DNA of 64,000 nucleotides from Cyanobium sp. M30B3 (GCA_018399015.1 CP073761.1:744001-808000); one strand, 5' to 3'. Shown: positions 1 through 9,579, numbered from the stretch's first letter. Notes: generated by a model from the sequence alone, not told the origin. Program-made: numbers and translations.

Positions 1-634
1 TGCGCTGGTCGCGGAACCAGGGGCCACCCAGGGTCCAGTGCAGCAGGGCGGAGCCGGGGGCGAGGGCGGGATCCTGCACGTCCACGAGGTGGTTCCAGCG
101 CTCCAGGGGCAGGGCGCCGATGGCGCTGACGTCGTTGAGCCAGTGGAAGCGATGCAGCTCCAGGCCGGTGGCGGTGTTCACATACTCCGGGGTGAGGGCC
201 TGGCAGCGCTGCGCGTTGAAGAGCATCAGGGAGCTCCAGTTCTTCTTCTCGTAGGAGCTCTGCACTTCCCCCAGGAACTTCACCGCCTCGTTGGGAACAT
301 GCTGGTGCTGCACGCACATCACGGCATAGCGCTCGTCCCGTAGCGACCAGAGCTCGGCGATATCACTGCGGCAGAGCATGTCGCAGTCCATGAAGATGGC
401 CCAGCCGTCATAGTTCATCAGCCTGGGCACCAGAAAGCGGCTGAAGGAGAACGCCGTGCTCTGGCGCGGATCCCGCTCCCGCCAGTAGAGGCCCTGGGCT
501 TCCAGCTGGGGCGTCACCAGCGGGGTGATCGCCAGCGGCATGCTGCTGTGCTGATACAGGCTGTCGATCAGCACATTGGTGGCGGCGCGTTCCCGGGGAT
601 CGAAGCCGATGAAGATCGGGATCGCTTGAACCAT
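1..634 (-). CDS. Glycosyltransferase, GT8-like (partial, runs off left edge)
   Basis: Reading the minus strand from an ATG at 634 gives 211 uninterrupted codons to the window edge, so the C-terminus is missing. The N-terminus (MVQAIPIFIGFDPRE) is followed by the nucleotide-sugar/metal motif FMDCDM near residues 81-86, as in GT-A fold enzymes of the GT8 type. No signal peptide or membrane segment is visible. The gene is divergent from the next glycosyltransferase, with about 50 bases between the starts, so they probably share a promoter region. Donor and acceptor cannot be told from sequence. Polysaccharide synthesis is inferred from the surrounding locus. Confidence 0.8.
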   Translation of the reverse strand, partial: MVQAIPIFIGFDPRERAATNVLIDSLYQHSSMPLAITPLVTPQLEAQGLYWRERDPRQSTAFSFSRFLVPRLMNYDGWAIFMDCDMLCRSDIAELWSLRDERYAVMCVQHQHVPNEAVKFLGEVQSSYEKKNWSSLMLFNAQRCQALTPEYVNTATGLELHRFHWLNDVSAIGALPLERWNHLVDVQDPALAPGSALLHWTLGGPWFRDQR

Positions 635-684
635 GGGGAACGGCGTGGCTGGTGCTGCCTATTCTCCAGCCTGGCCCAGTAGCC

Positions 685-3180
685 ATGCCGCACACGTCTG
701 CGCCCCAGCCCAGCCCGCTGCCCGCGCTCCAGGCCGGGGCGCGGATCCACCGGGATCTGAACCGGTGCCAGTTCGTGCGCCAGCGCTTTGCGTTGCCCGG
801 GGTGGCTGGCTATGGCTTTGTGGGCGGCTGCGACCAGGCCCAGCTGCTTAAGGCCCCCCCAGCGGCCAGCTGGTGTGCGTTCCTGGGGGAGGGGCTGATC
901 GCGCTGGATGGCGCAGCTGCCGCCGATCCCAGCTTGCTGCTGGCCCTGCCTCTGCCCTGGAGCCGGGACCTGGTGGGGCCGGCCGAGGCGCCTTCCCTCC
1001 AGGCCCTGCTGGAGGCCGGTGCCGCTCCCATCACCCTTGAGGCCTGGCCAGGGGCTGTGCCGGCTGCGCCCGCTGAACCAGCCCCACCGGCCCCGGCCTC
1101 CGCCCTGGCGGCCCTGCTGGCCCCCTACCGCGCCCTGCTGACGGCCAGCGAACCCCTCGAGCCGGCCTCCGCCCTGCAGCTGCTGCAGCTGGAGCGCCAG
1201 CTGCGTTGCCAGCTCGCCCCGGCCTGCTGGCCGGCCCCACAGGCCCTCGGCCGCCCCCTGCCCCTGGCGCGCTGGCTGGCCGAGCTGCCCGCCGAAGCCT
1301 CCGCCCTGCAGCGCCTGGCCGACCAGCTGGTGGCCTTGCTGCACCTGCTGCCGGCGGCGGAGCAACCTTCCTTTGCCGAGGCGCTCGAGCCCCTGCTGCT
1401 GGCGGGGTTGGAGCAGGCCGATCCGCTGCCCTGGCTGCGGCTGCTGGAGGCGCTGGTGGGCGGCATGAACAGCCGCCAACCCCAGCTGGTGGCCGTGGCT
1501 GAGCGCCTGCGCCGGGCGGGCCTGGCGCTGGGGGCTGCCCTGGCGGATCCCGGCGCGCGGGCCCTGGCGCTGATGCGCCTGCTGCAGGCGCCGCTGGCCC
1601 AGGAACAGCCGGACTGGCTGGCCGGCCTGGCGCGTGCCATCGATGCTCTGGTGGCCGCGATCGGTGCTGCGGCAGACGCTGGCGACAAGGAGCAGAAGCG
1701 GGCCTTGCAGCGCCAGCTGGAGGCTACCGTGCTCGCCGGTGCCACCAACCTGCCGCTGCTGCAGGCCCTGCTGCCGGCCCTGGCGCCGGAGAGCGGCTAC
1801 CGCCTGCCCAGCCTGCTGCCCCCCTCGGCCTGCCTGGTGCTGGTGAAGGGGGTGCTGCTGCTGGGCGACCCGGCGATCGGCCGGCTGGATCGGCCCTGGC
1901 GGCGGGGCCTGCTGGCGCTGCTGGAGCGGGGGCTGCCGCGGATCTGGTGGCAGGCGGATCTGCTGCAGAAGCTGCTGCACGATCTGCGCCGCTTCCCGCT
2001 GCACACCGCCTGGCTGCAGGCCGACAATGCCGAGCTGCTGCCGGCCCTGGTGTGCCTGCACAGCCGCGGCGTGGCGCCGCCAGCGCCGGATCACGGCCCG
2101 GAACCGCTGCAGCTGCGCCCCCTGGCGCCGGAGGAGCTGCCCGGCGAACCGGAGGACCCGCGCCGGCTGCTGCGCCTGCAGCTCACCCTGCTGCTGCGGC
2201 TGGTGCGCGGCGAGGAGGAGCGCGGCGCCCTGCTGCGCCTGGCCGGCGCGGCGGGCAAGACGCCCCTGCTGCGCCTGCTCGACGGCGACGACGAGGAGGC
2301 CCTGGCCCTGGCCGTGGCTGCGGGACTGCCGAGCCGGGCGGTGGGCCTGGCGCGGTTGGCGGCGGAGCGGGCCGGCGTGCCGGAGCTGCTGCCCCTGTTG
2401 CTGCCCACCAGCGGTGACGTGCAGGCCGTGTTTGCCGCCTGCCTGGCCCTCTGGCGCCAGCAGCTGCAGCCGCCGGAGCAACGGCCCACCCTGCCGATCA
2501 CGGTGCTGTTCACCTGCAACCGGCCCCGGCTGGCGCTGCTGCGCCATGCCCTGGAATCGCTGGCCCTGCAGAGCGTGGCGGTGGCGGAGGTGCTGGTGGT
2601 GGACGACGGCACGCCGGAACCCGAGGCGGCCGCGCTGGCGGAATTGTTGGAACAGGTTGCCAGCGAGCTGGGGCTGCCGCTGCGGCTGCTGCGCCAGGAG
2701 CGCAACCAGGGCCAGTACGCCTGCCGCAACCTGGCGATCGAGCAGATGGCGGGCGAGGTGCTGGCGATTCACGACGACGACGACCTCTCCCATCCCCTGC
2801 GCCTGGAGTTGCAGTGGCAGGCGCTGCAGCAGGGGGCGGCGGCGGTGTACGGACGGCATGTGCGCCTGGATGAGGCCAGCGGCGCCCCCCAGGCCGACGG
2901 CGATGGCGGCGGTTTCTTCGGCGACGGCATCACCACCCTGCTGCTGCGGCGCAGCACGGCGCTGGAGCTGGGCGGCTTCTACCCGGTGCGCTCCCGCGGC
3001 GACGTGGATTTCCGGCGCCGGCTGGAGCAGTGCTACGGGGCGGCCCGGGTGGTGCGCCTGGAGGAGCCGCTCTATCTGATGCGCGGCTCGGCGGCCACGG
3101 TGTCGTCGGCCTACGAATACGGCTGCAGCCTGGGCCTGTCCAGCTGGCGGCGGCTGATGCGGCAAGGGCTGTTGCCTTGA
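685..3180 (+). CDS. Large protein with C-terminal GT2 glycosyltransferase domain
   Basis: 831 residues from the ATG at 685; a start at 652 would add 11 residues and sit closer to the divergent gene. Residues about 1-590 are an Ala/Leu/Pro-rich, probably alpha-helical region in which I recognise no family. Residues about 600-830 are a GT-A family 2 domain: PITVLFTCNRP at the start, VLVVDDGTPE, an acidic metal-binding run HDDDDLSHP near residue 695, and a conserved-looking DVDFRRRLEQ near the end. It is probably a cytoplasmic sugar transferase with a helical repeat or scaffold N-terminus. The stop is followed 14 bases later by the start of the next glycosyltransferase, so the two are likely cotranscribed. 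Confidence 0.8.
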   Translation: MPHTSAPQPSPLPALQAGARIHRDLNRCQFVRQRFALPGVAGYGFVGGCDQAQLLKAPPAASWCAFLGEGLIALDGAAAADPSLLLALPLPWSRDLVGPAEAPSLQALLEAGAAPITLEAWPGAVPAAPAEPAPPAPASALAALLAPYRALLTASEPLEPASALQLLQLERQLRCQLAPACWPAPQALGRPLPLARWLAELPAEASALQRLADQLVALLHLLPAAEQPSFAEALEPLLLAGLEQADPLPWLRLLEALVGGMNSRQPQLVAVAERLRRAGLALGAALADPGARALALMRLLQAPLAQEQPDWLAGLARAIDALVAAIGAAADAGDKEQKRALQRQLEATVLAGATNLPLLQALLPALAPESGYRLPSLLPPSACLVLVKGVLLLGDPAIGRLDRPWRRGLLALLERGLPRIWWQADLLQKLLHDLRRFPLHTAWLQADNAELLPALVCLHSRGVAPPAPDHGPEPLQLRPLAPEELPGEPEDPRRLLRLQLTLLLRLVRGEEERGALLRLAGAAGKTPLLRLLDGDDEEALALAVAAGLPSRAVGLARLAAERAGVPELLPLLLPTSGDVQAVFAACLALWRQQLQPPEQRPTLPITVLFTCNRPRLALLRHALESLALQSVAVAEVLVVDDGTPEPEAAALAELLEQVASELGLPLRLLRQERNQGQYACRNLAIEQMAGEVLAIHDDDDLSHPLRLELQWQALQQGAAAVYGRHVRLDEASGAPQADGDGGGFFGDGITTLLLRRSTALELGGFYPVRSRGDVDFRRRLEQCYGAARVVRLEEPLYLMRGSAATVSSAYEYGCSLGLSSWRRLMRQGLLP

Positions 3181-3194
3181 GCCAGCCTGTTGCC

Positions 3195-4082
3195 ATGGCC
3201 AAGCCGGCGCCGGTGTTCATTGGCCTCACCTCGATCCGCGGCCGCGAGGGTGCCCTCAAGCGCACGCTGGATTCCCTGCTGGCCCAGCAGCTGCCCCCGG
3301 GTGGCCGGCCGGTGGAGCTGCACCTGTTCCTCTCGCGGGAGCCCTACCTGCTCGATCGGGGCTTTGCGGCGCTGCCGGGCTTCCTGCGTCGGCGCATCTG
3401 GCGCTCGCGGCTGAGCCCGGGCCTGCGCCTGCAGGTGCACTGGACGGCGAACTGGGGCCCCTACCGCAAACTGCTGCCGCTGCTGGAGCGGCTCACGCCG
3501 GAGCAGCAGGCGCTCGATCCCCTGCTGATCACAGCCGACGACGACACCCTGTACCCGCGCGACTGGCTGCGGCGGCTGGTGGCCGCCCAGGAGCGCTGGG
3601 GCTGCGTGGTGGCCTTCCGCGGGCGCCAGATGGTGCTGGAGGAGGGGGAGGTGGTGCCCTATCGGGATTGGCGGGTGAACGACGAGCGGCTGCTGCAGCC
3701 CAGCCTGCTCACCGTGCCCACGGGCAAGGACGGCATCTGCTACCGGCTCAGCCAGCTCGACTGGCGGGTGCGCGACGTGGAGCGGGCCCTGGCGATCGCC
3801 GGCCACGCCGACGACCTCTGGTTCAAGACCCACACCCTGCTCACCGCCACGCCAAGCGTGCTGCTGCACCACAACATGAGCCAGCAGTTCGTGGAGCTGA
3901 GCAGCCAGGGCGTGGCCCTCAGGCGCGGCGTGCCCGGCCAGCCGATCGGCCAGACGCTCTTCCTCTCAATCAACAAGCGCGGCGGCAACGATGCAGTGCT
4001 GGCCGATTGCCTGGGCTATCTGCAGGAGCAGATGGGCGGGGAGGTGGTGCTCATGGCAAGGTCTGCTCCAGGCAAGCAATGA
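3195..4082 (+). CDS. Glycosyltransferase-like protein with DDD motif
   Basis: 295 residues from the ATG at 3195. The frame stays open further upstream, but only inside the previous gene. The N-terminus (VFIGLTSIRGREGALKRTL) looks like the first strand and helix of a GT2-type fold, and ITADDDTLYPRDW near residues 111-123 supplies the acidic metal/nucleotide-sugar motif. The later DDLWFKTHTLL segment is typical of cyanobacterial capsule-locus transferases. There are no membrane segments. It lies directly downstream of the 831-residue glycosyltransferase. Its 3' end overlaps an antisense antitoxin remnant by 32 bases. The specific sugar is unknown. Confidence 0.75.
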   Translation: MAKPAPVFIGLTSIRGREGALKRTLDSLLAQQLPPGGRPVELHLFLSREPYLLDRGFAALPGFLRRRIWRSRLSPGLRLQVHWTANWGPYRKLLPLLERLTPEQQALDPLLITADDDTLYPRDWLRRLVAAQERWGCVVAFRGRQMVLEEGEVVPYRDWRVNDERLLQPSLLTVPTGKDGICYRLSQLDWRVRDVERALAIAGHADDLWFKTHTLLTATPSVLLHHNMSQQFVELSSQGVALRRGVPGQPIGQTLFLSINKRGGNDAVLADCLGYLQEQMGGEVVLMARSAPGKQ

Positions 4083-4251
4083 CCTCCTCCGGCAACGGTT
4101 CGCGCAGAACCGTCGGCGGCGGCGGCCTGATCCGGCCTGCCAGCACACCTGGCCGGCGCCGGGGACCTGTCGGCTCAAGCGGCACAAGCCGCGCGGAGCG
4201 CTTGCCGTCGTTGACCACCACGATCGTTGATCTTCCATGCAGGATCTGCAT
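4051..4251 (-). pseudogene. Phd/YefM-type antitoxin remnant, toxin absent
   Basis: The 66 codons from an internal ATG at 4251 read STIVVVNDGKRSARLVPLEP, then RRPGVLAGRI and EPLPEEVIACLE. This matches the usual plan of prevent-host-death (Phd/YefM/VapB) antitoxins: a 'VVxxxGRPVARLVP' strand, then a 'GxLAGxI...PLPEEVL' tail that wraps the toxin. The expected DNA-binding N-terminus is not in this frame. A neighbouring minus-strand frame (about 4384-4250) has MVDPGEATERAN...NHFSAIP, resembling the missing part, so a frameshift is likely. No PIN or other toxin follows; the space downstream is the 3' end of the convergent glycosyltransferase. I call it a decayed orphan antitoxin. Confidence 0.5.
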
Positions 4252-4742
4252 AGTCCTTCCCGTGTAGTCCAGACTGGTCTGTCTCCACACCAACGGGGAT
4301 AGCGGAGAAATGGTTGAATGGGAAGTAGGAGTTGGCTCTCTCCGTTGCCTCACCCGGATCGACCATACGCAACAAGGAGTTCATGGATGCCGGTCACTCT
4401 GTGTGGGGGTACGCGCACCAGTTTTTGGCGGCTGGCGGGGGTAGGAGGGCAGACTCAGCGGGCGCTGTCGGCGCCGCCGCGCATCTGCCGGAAGGCCCAC
4501 GGTCTGTATTATTCTCCAGAAGCAGTGGGCTGCGTGGCCGAGGCGATCCGCCAGATCAGCGAGGTGCCGACAGCCATCCTTCAGGAGCAGATCGGTCGCA
4601 TCCGACCCGGCCTTGAAGCTGGCGGCTCTGAAGTTGACGGACAAGGAGGAGGATTACCTGCTGTAGCTGCTGGCGGCCCCAGAGGCCGGCATCCTTGTGA
4701 CTTGATGAACCCCACTGCCCCTATCAGTGCGAAGGTGGTCCC
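4252..4742. other. Non-coding or decayed interval
   Basis: About 490 bases with no convincing gene. It holds the probable frameshifted 5' half of the antitoxin remnant on the minus strand. On the plus strand, near 4520-4620, a short coding-like stretch reads EAVGCVAEAIRQISEVP, faintly like the C-terminus of a TatD-type hydrolase but far too short to call. The downstream gene starts at 4743 with GAAGGTGG just upstream as a possible ribosome site. Confidence 0.5.
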
Positions 4743-5699
4743 ATGAGCAAGACAGCACTGATTGCCGGCGTCACTGGCCAGGATGGCGCCTATCTGGCCC
4801 ACCACCTACTGGCTCTGGGCTATCGAGTGGTGGGCACCAGCCGTGATGCCCAGATGTGCGACACTTCAAGACTGCAGAGGTTGGGAGTGGTTGATGACAT
4901 TGAGATTATCTCTCTGGCACCAAATGACTTTCGAAGTGTGCTGAAGGTGGTATCAGGAACAGAGCCTGACGAAATCTATAACTTGGCTGGTCAAACCAGC
5001 GTGGGTCTTTCGTTCGAGCAGCCGGTGGAATGCATGGAGTCAATCTCGGTGGCCACGCTCAATCTTCTAGAAGTGATTCGTTATCTTGGTGAAGGCATTC
5101 GTTTCTTCAGTGCGGGCAGCTCAGAATGCTTTGGTGATAGCGGGGAAAAGCCTGCAACTGAAGATACTCCTCTGCATCCCCGCAGCCCCTATGCCGTAGC
5201 AAAAGCAGCATCATTCTGGCAAGTTTCGACCTATCGTGAAGCCTATGGGATGTTTGCTTGCACAGGTATCCTTGCCAATCACGAGTCGCCGCTTCGTCCT
5301 AAGCGCTTTGTGACGCAGAAAGTGATTGAAGGGGTCAAGTCAATCAAGGCAGGCTTGCTTGAGAAACTCAGGCTAGGTAACCTTGAAGTGTGGCGTGACT
5401 GGGGATGGGCGCCTGATTACGTCAAGGCGATGCATCTGATGCTCCAGGCTGAGAGGCCAAGGGATTATCTCATCGCATCTGGGGCGACGACATCATTGCG
5501 AGACTTCGTGCAGAGCGCCTTCGATGTGGCCGGACTTGAGATTGACAATTATTTGGAGTCTGATGACTTTTTCAAGCGGCCGGCTGATTTAAGTTACTCC
5601 GCCGTGGATCCAAGCAGTATTAAGCGAGACCTTGGCTGGTCCTCAAGTCGTTCTACCCAAGAGATCGTGGTAAAGATGTATCGAGGCGAGTTGTTCTAG
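4743..5699 (+). CDS. GDP-mannose 4,6-dehydratase-like short-chain dehydrogenase
   Basis: 318 residues, an extended SDR enzyme. The N-terminal NAD(P) loop is AGVTGQDGAYLA, the TGQDG signature of the GMD subfamily. The catalytic region has GSSECFG (Ser in place of the usual Thr, Glu retained) and YAVAK (Tyr and Lys). It is about 50 residues shorter than classical GMD and clearly divergent from the gmd copy next door. It could be a second dehydratase, or it could take the product of the neighbouring Gmd onward, although a pure reductase (Rmd type) usually lacks the catalytic Glu. Its base composition is more AT-rich than that of the following gmd, suggesting a different history. Confidence 0.8.
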   Translation: MSKTALIAGVTGQDGAYLAHHLLALGYRVVGTSRDAQMCDTSRLQRLGVVDDIEIISLAPNDFRSVLKVVSGTEPDEIYNLAGQTSVGLSFEQPVECMESISVATLNLLEVIRYLGEGIRFFSAGSSECFGDSGEKPATEDTPLHPRSPYAVAKAASFWQVSTYREAYGMFACTGILANHESPLRPKRFVTQKVIEGVKSIKAGLLEKLRLGNLEVWRDWGWAPDYVKAMHLMLQAERPRDYLIASGATTSLRDFVQSAFDVAGLEIDNYLESDDFFKRPADLSYSAVDPSSIKRDLGWSSSRSTQEIVVKMYRGELF

Positions 5700-5750
5700 G
5701 CATGGTAACATAAATTGACTTTATTGTGTACTGCAGGTGAGAAATTGTCG

Positions 5751-6875
5751 ATGACCAAAACAGCCCTGATCACCGGCATCACCGGCCAAGATGGTTCCTA
5801 CCTAGCTGAACTGCTGCTGGACAAGGGCTATGCGGTGCATGGCATCAAGCGCCGTGCCAGCAGCTTCAACACCACGCGGATCGATCACCTGTATCAGGAC
5901 CCCCACGAGCAGGACCAGCGGCTGACGCTGCACTACGGCGATTTAACGGACAGCACCAACCTGATCCGGATCATCCAGCAGGTGCAGCCGGATGAGATTT
6001 ACAACCTGGGCGCCCAGAGCCACGTGGCGGTGAGCTTCGAGGCGCCGGAGTACACGGCCAACAGCGACGCGCTGGGCACGCTGAGGATCCTGGAGGCGGT
6101 GCGGATGCTGGGGCTCACCAGCCAAACGCGGATCTACCAGGCCTCCACCTCCGAGCTCTACGGACTCGTCCAGGAGATCCCCCAGAAGGAGAGCACGCCT
6201 TTCTATCCCCGCAGCCCCTACGGCGTGGCCAAGCTCTATGCCTACTGGATCACGGTGAACTACCGCGAGGCCTACGGCATGTATGCCTGCAACGGCATTC
6301 TGTTCAACCACGAATCACCGCGGCGGGGCGAGACCTTCGTGACGCGCAAGATCACCCGCGGCCTGGCGCGGATCGATGCAGGCCTGGACGAGTGCCTGTA
6401 CATGGGCAACCTCGATTCCCTGCGCGACTGGGGCCACGCCCGGGATTACGTGGAGATGCAGTGGCGGATGCTGCAGCAGGAGGGGCCACCAGAGGATTTC
6501 GTGATCGCCACCGGCCGGCAGGAGAGCGTGCGCCGCTTCATCGAGCTCACCGCCCTGGAGCTGGGCTGGGGTGCGATCCAGTGGGAGGGCGTGGGGGTGA
6601 ACGAGACGGGCCGCCGCAGCACCGGCGAAGTGGTGGTGCGCATCGATCCCCGCTACTTCCGCCCGGCCGAGGTGGAAACCCTGTTGGGGGATCCGAGCAA
6701 GGCCCACGCCAGACTGGGCTGGCAGCCCACCACCACCCTGGAGCAGCTGGTGGCGGAGATGGTGGAACACGACAAGGAGGAAGCCCGCAAGGAAGCACTG
6801 CTGCGCCTTAAGGGCTTCAAGGTGGTGGGCTCGATGGAGAACCCACCATCTCACTCAACCTCTAAACAGCCATGA
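5751..6875 (+). CDS. gmd: GDP-mannose 4,6-dehydratase
   Basis: 374 residues from the ATG at 5751 (upstream in-frame residues lack family similarity). It converts GDP-D-mannose to GDP-4-keto-6-deoxy-D-mannose, the branch point to GDP-L-fucose, GDP-D-rhamnose and GDP-perosamine. Visible features are the Rossmann loop [15 protein letters not shown] (residues 9-23), [23 protein letters not shown], the catalytic ASTSELYG (Thr/Glu near 132-135) and YGVAK (Tyr/Lys near 157-161), and [16 protein letters not shown]. The length matches the family. It follows the GMD-like paralogue by 51 bases, and the two probably form an operon feeding 6-deoxyhexose into the polysaccharide. Confidence 0.95.
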   Translation: MTKTALITGITGQDGSYLAELLLDKGYAVHGIKRRASSFNTTRIDHLYQDPHEQDQRLTLHYGDLTDSTNLIRIIQQVQPDEIYNLGAQSHVAVSFEAPEYTANSDALGTLRILEAVRMLGLTSQTRIYQASTSELYGLVQEIPQKESTPFYPRSPYGVAKLYAYWITVNYREAYGMYACNGILFNHESPRRGETFVTRKITRGLARIDAGLDECLYMGNLDSLRDWGHARDYVEMQWRMLQQEGPPEDFVIATGRQESVRRFIELTALELGWGAIQWEGVGVNETGRRSTGEVVVRIDPRYFRPAEVETLLGDPSKAHARLGWQPTTTLEQLVAEMVEHDKEEARKEALLRLKGFKVVGSMENPPSHSTSKQP

Positions 6876-6933
6876 CTTATCCCGCATGCAAGTTTATTTC
6901 TAACCTGCTCAGGCTTTAGCGGGGGACAGAATC

Positions 6934-9579
6934 GTGACAATGAATCGGCAATCGGAGAGGGCGAAATCGACTTTTACAAGAGAAATCAATCACTGTATTC
7001 AGCTTGGTTGTTTCTCAAGGTCATTGGAGCTTCTAGAGAGGAGTAAAGCGTCTATACCCTTGATGCTCTACGAGCAAAAGCTTAAAGAAATCAAGGAGCT
7101 TCTACGTGGCTCAGGTCAGCCTGATTCATATGTAGATGTCTATGTATACGTCCAGCATACCGCAAGCTATCCTTCAAACTCAGGAATTCAAAGGGTTGTA
7201 AGGCAGCTTATTAAGCATTTGCTGCTGATTCCCACTCTACGAGTGCAATGTATAGCTCTTGACTTCTCAAATCTTTCAATTAGGGATATTTCGCGTCAAG
7301 AAGCGTTTAACTTGTCTGAGTGGAATGGTCCTCACTTGCAAGACCTTCAGCTTAGGCCTCATTCATTCAGGCCCAGTATCGTAATCATACCGGAACTTGT
7401 TTATACGAGCTTCTACCCGGTTGACTCCAGCATGGCTGTTTTGGACATATTCAGAGCGAACAAGTTAAAGATTGCCTCTATTTTCTATGATAATATTCCC
7501 TTTGTGATTCCCAGTTACAACGAAGTCTCCGTTATTCATGCTGACTACGTCGACGCGGTATTGACATCTGATTGTATTGTTCCAATATCTAACTGGGTTG
7601 CTCGTGACCTGCTTGACTATTCCGTGCACGTTCGATCACTTCCCGAGATCGCAACTAGACGAAGAATTCATCCGCTTTTGTTGGGCTATACGCGTATGCA
7701 TCCTGATAGTAGAGGTGAAGACATTAGGAAGAATGGCTTATCTCCTAATGGCTTTATCTTGTCAGTAGGTACCATCGCTCCCCATAAGAATCAACTCCAG
7801 TTGATCACGGCCTTTCAATTGTTTCGTTGTCAAAATCCCAATAGTAGGCTTAAGCTCGTGTTAGCAGGCAATATCGCTTCAGGCTTAAACGACTTTATGC
7901 TTTCTCAGCAAAGCAACGATATTATGTTTGTAAGAATGCCTAGCGATGAGTTTTTGCATGACCTTTATAGTAATTGCAAGATGGTATGTTTTCCTTCAGG
8001 AGAGGAAGGTTACGGATTGCCAATCATTGAAGCTATTGGTTATGGAAAGCCAGTCATAGCTGCAAATTTTGGGGCAATGGTTGAAGTATCAGAGTCGATT
8101 GGGATTGGATGTCTTTCTGTAAATACTCTAAACACAGTTGAGTTGGCTCAAGCCATTGCAAAGCTGGAGAATGACAATACAGCTTTAGGAACTGAGCATG
8201 AAATACAGACTAAATCATGCATGGTTAGCTGGAGTCAATATGCTAATCAATTTTCGCTGATTATCAGGAAGCTTTTCGATCAGCAGCAGACAAAGAAGAT
8301 TCTTTTTAACGCATCTTGCTTGATCGATCAACGCACTGCCCACAGTGATTGCTCAGCAATTCACCTTGGGATTCTCAAGGGATTGTTTGATCTAGGCCAC
8401 GCTAGCAGCATCGTTTTGGTTAAGAACTGCAAGGATCAACCTTCTCTCATTCAGTTGGCTCCCCACGAATTAGCATCGATTAGCTTCATTATTGGTTCCC
8501 ATATTCAATTAGCCGACTTTTCATTCAATCAGCTTGAGAGTTATCAAGGCTCAGTCTATATAAACCCTTCAAGTATTGATTCTCTCGATCATAACTGGTC
8601 CCTTGAGAAGGCGGCAAGCATAGTTTCTTCCTTGAAAGGATCTAGAATTCGTTCTTGTGCCATTTTCTTCCAGCAATCGCCATCTTGGAGCCAAAAGACA
8701 AAACTGTCAATGAATTTGAAATATCTTGATTATCTCAAGCTACTCTCCTTGCATGATTATGTCTTTCCTGAATCGCATGAAGCAGAGAAGGATCTCCGTG
8801 AAGGCTGGGATTTATGTTCTATTGGCAGCGGCGCTGCGAATGCTTCGGTCAAAACAGTCTATGCAGCCACCGAGAGCCTTGACAAGCGTGCAGGATCTTC
8901 GATTAAGTGTCCTAATAGTGATCAAGACATTATTAAATTCAAATCTGTAGATAAGCTGCTGCGCCACAAGCTGGTTTTCTGTTACTTGACCAGTGCTGAG
9001 AATGATTCGGCAATGATGAATGTTGTCCAAGCTTTTGACTCACTTCCTTCCCGTTTAAGGGTTCAAGCGGCGCTTTTATTGGTAGGACGTCAGCTTGAAG
9101 CTAATTGCTCAAAGATAATTGGCGATTCGGTGGATAATAAGTCAATATTCTTCGTTGATAATGATGACAATGCTGCTGTTCAATGGGTCTTCAATCGTTC
9201 GTCAGTAAGTATTCTTGCATCTACTATAAGCGACTGTGGGATATCGGTCTCGACATGTCTCGGGCGCAATATTCCTGTATTAATGCCATATCGCTACGCC
9301 ATGAAGCAGGCTTGGCGGCATGGTAGTGGTTTTTATTTGATAGCTGGTGACAATGTCCGAGATTTTAAAGATGCAATGGCTTTGATGATTGACAATCCTG
9401 CTGTTGTTGATCGCCTCATAGCTCAAACGAAGAACTATAAAGAGATTAAGTGGCATGAATATGTTGATACACTGCTGGCCGAGATGGGTGTAGACGCGTC
9501 TTCTTCTGCCTATTCATTCTCTCAGGAAGTGCGAGACATTGATTCCTTCAGATGTAGAAACATAAACCTAGCCTTTTGA
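6934..9579 (+). CDS. Double GT-B glycosyltransferase (GT4), second domain degenerate
   Basis: 881 residues. The GTG at 6934 is preferred because GGGGGA lies about 8 bases upstream; an ATG two codons later is possible. Residues about 60-440 form a GT4 enzyme: the donor-binding entry VGTIAPHKNQLQLI and the E-x7-E region GEEGYGLPIIEAIGYGKPVI are clear, and the N-terminal NSGIQRVVRQL motif is typical of such transferases. Residues about 450-860 look like a second GT-B domain in which the E-x7-E segment has become SDCGISVSTCLGRNIPVL, losing both glutamates, so it is probably non-catalytic. The gene is much more AT-rich than the flanking loci, a sign of horizontal acquisition. Confidence 0.85.
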   Translation: MTMNRQSERAKSTFTREINHCIQLGCFSRSLELLERSKASIPLMLYEQKLKEIKELLRGSGQPDSYVDVYVYVQHTASYPSNSGIQRVVRQLIKHLLLIPTLRVQCIALDFSNLSIRDISRQEAFNLSEWNGPHLQDLQLRPHSFRPSIVIIPELVYTSFYPVDSSMAVLDIFRANKLKIASIFYDNIPFVIPSYNEVSVIHADYVDAVLTSDCIVPISNWVARDLLDYSVHVRSLPEIATRRRIHPLLLGYTRMHPDSRGEDIRKNGLSPNGFILSVGTIAPHKNQLQLITAFQLFRCQNPNSRLKLVLAGNIASGLNDFMLSQQSNDIMFVRMPSDEFLHDLYSNCKMVCFPSGEEGYGLPIIEAIGYGKPVIAANFGAMVEVSESIGIGCLSVNTLNTVELAQAIAKLENDNTALGTEHEIQTKSCMVSWSQYANQFSLIIRKLFDQQQTKKILFNASCLIDQRTAHSDCSAIHLGILKGLFDLGHASSIVLVKNCKDQPSLIQLAPHELASISFIIGSHIQLADFSFNQLESYQGSVYINPSSIDSLDHNWSLEKAASIVSSLKGSRIRSCAIFFQQSPSWSQKTKLSMNLKYLDYLKLLSLHDYVFPESHEAEKDLREGWDLCSIGSGAANASVKTVYAATESLDKRAGSSIKCPNSDQDIIKFKSVDKLLRHKLVFCYLTSAENDSAMMNVVQAFDSLPSRLRVQAALLLVGRQLEANCSKIIGDSVDNKSIFFVDNDDNAAVQWVFNRSSVSILASTISDCGISVSTCLGRNIPVLMPYRYAMKQAWRHGSGFYLIAGDNVRDFKDAMALMIDNPAVVDRLIAQTKNYKEIKWHEYVDTLLAEMGVDASSSAYSFSQEVRDIDSFRCRNINLAF

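Noticed and set aside
568-3165. 865-codon minus-strand open frame opposite the first large glycosyltransferase
   Set aside because: Gln/Arg/Ala-rich low-complexity translation; the plus strand has a clear GT2 domain, so this is an antisense shadow.
4520-4640. TatD-nuclease-like C-terminal fragment on the plus strand
   Set aside because: Similarity is limited to about 20 residues and no upstream catalytic part exists; not enough to call.
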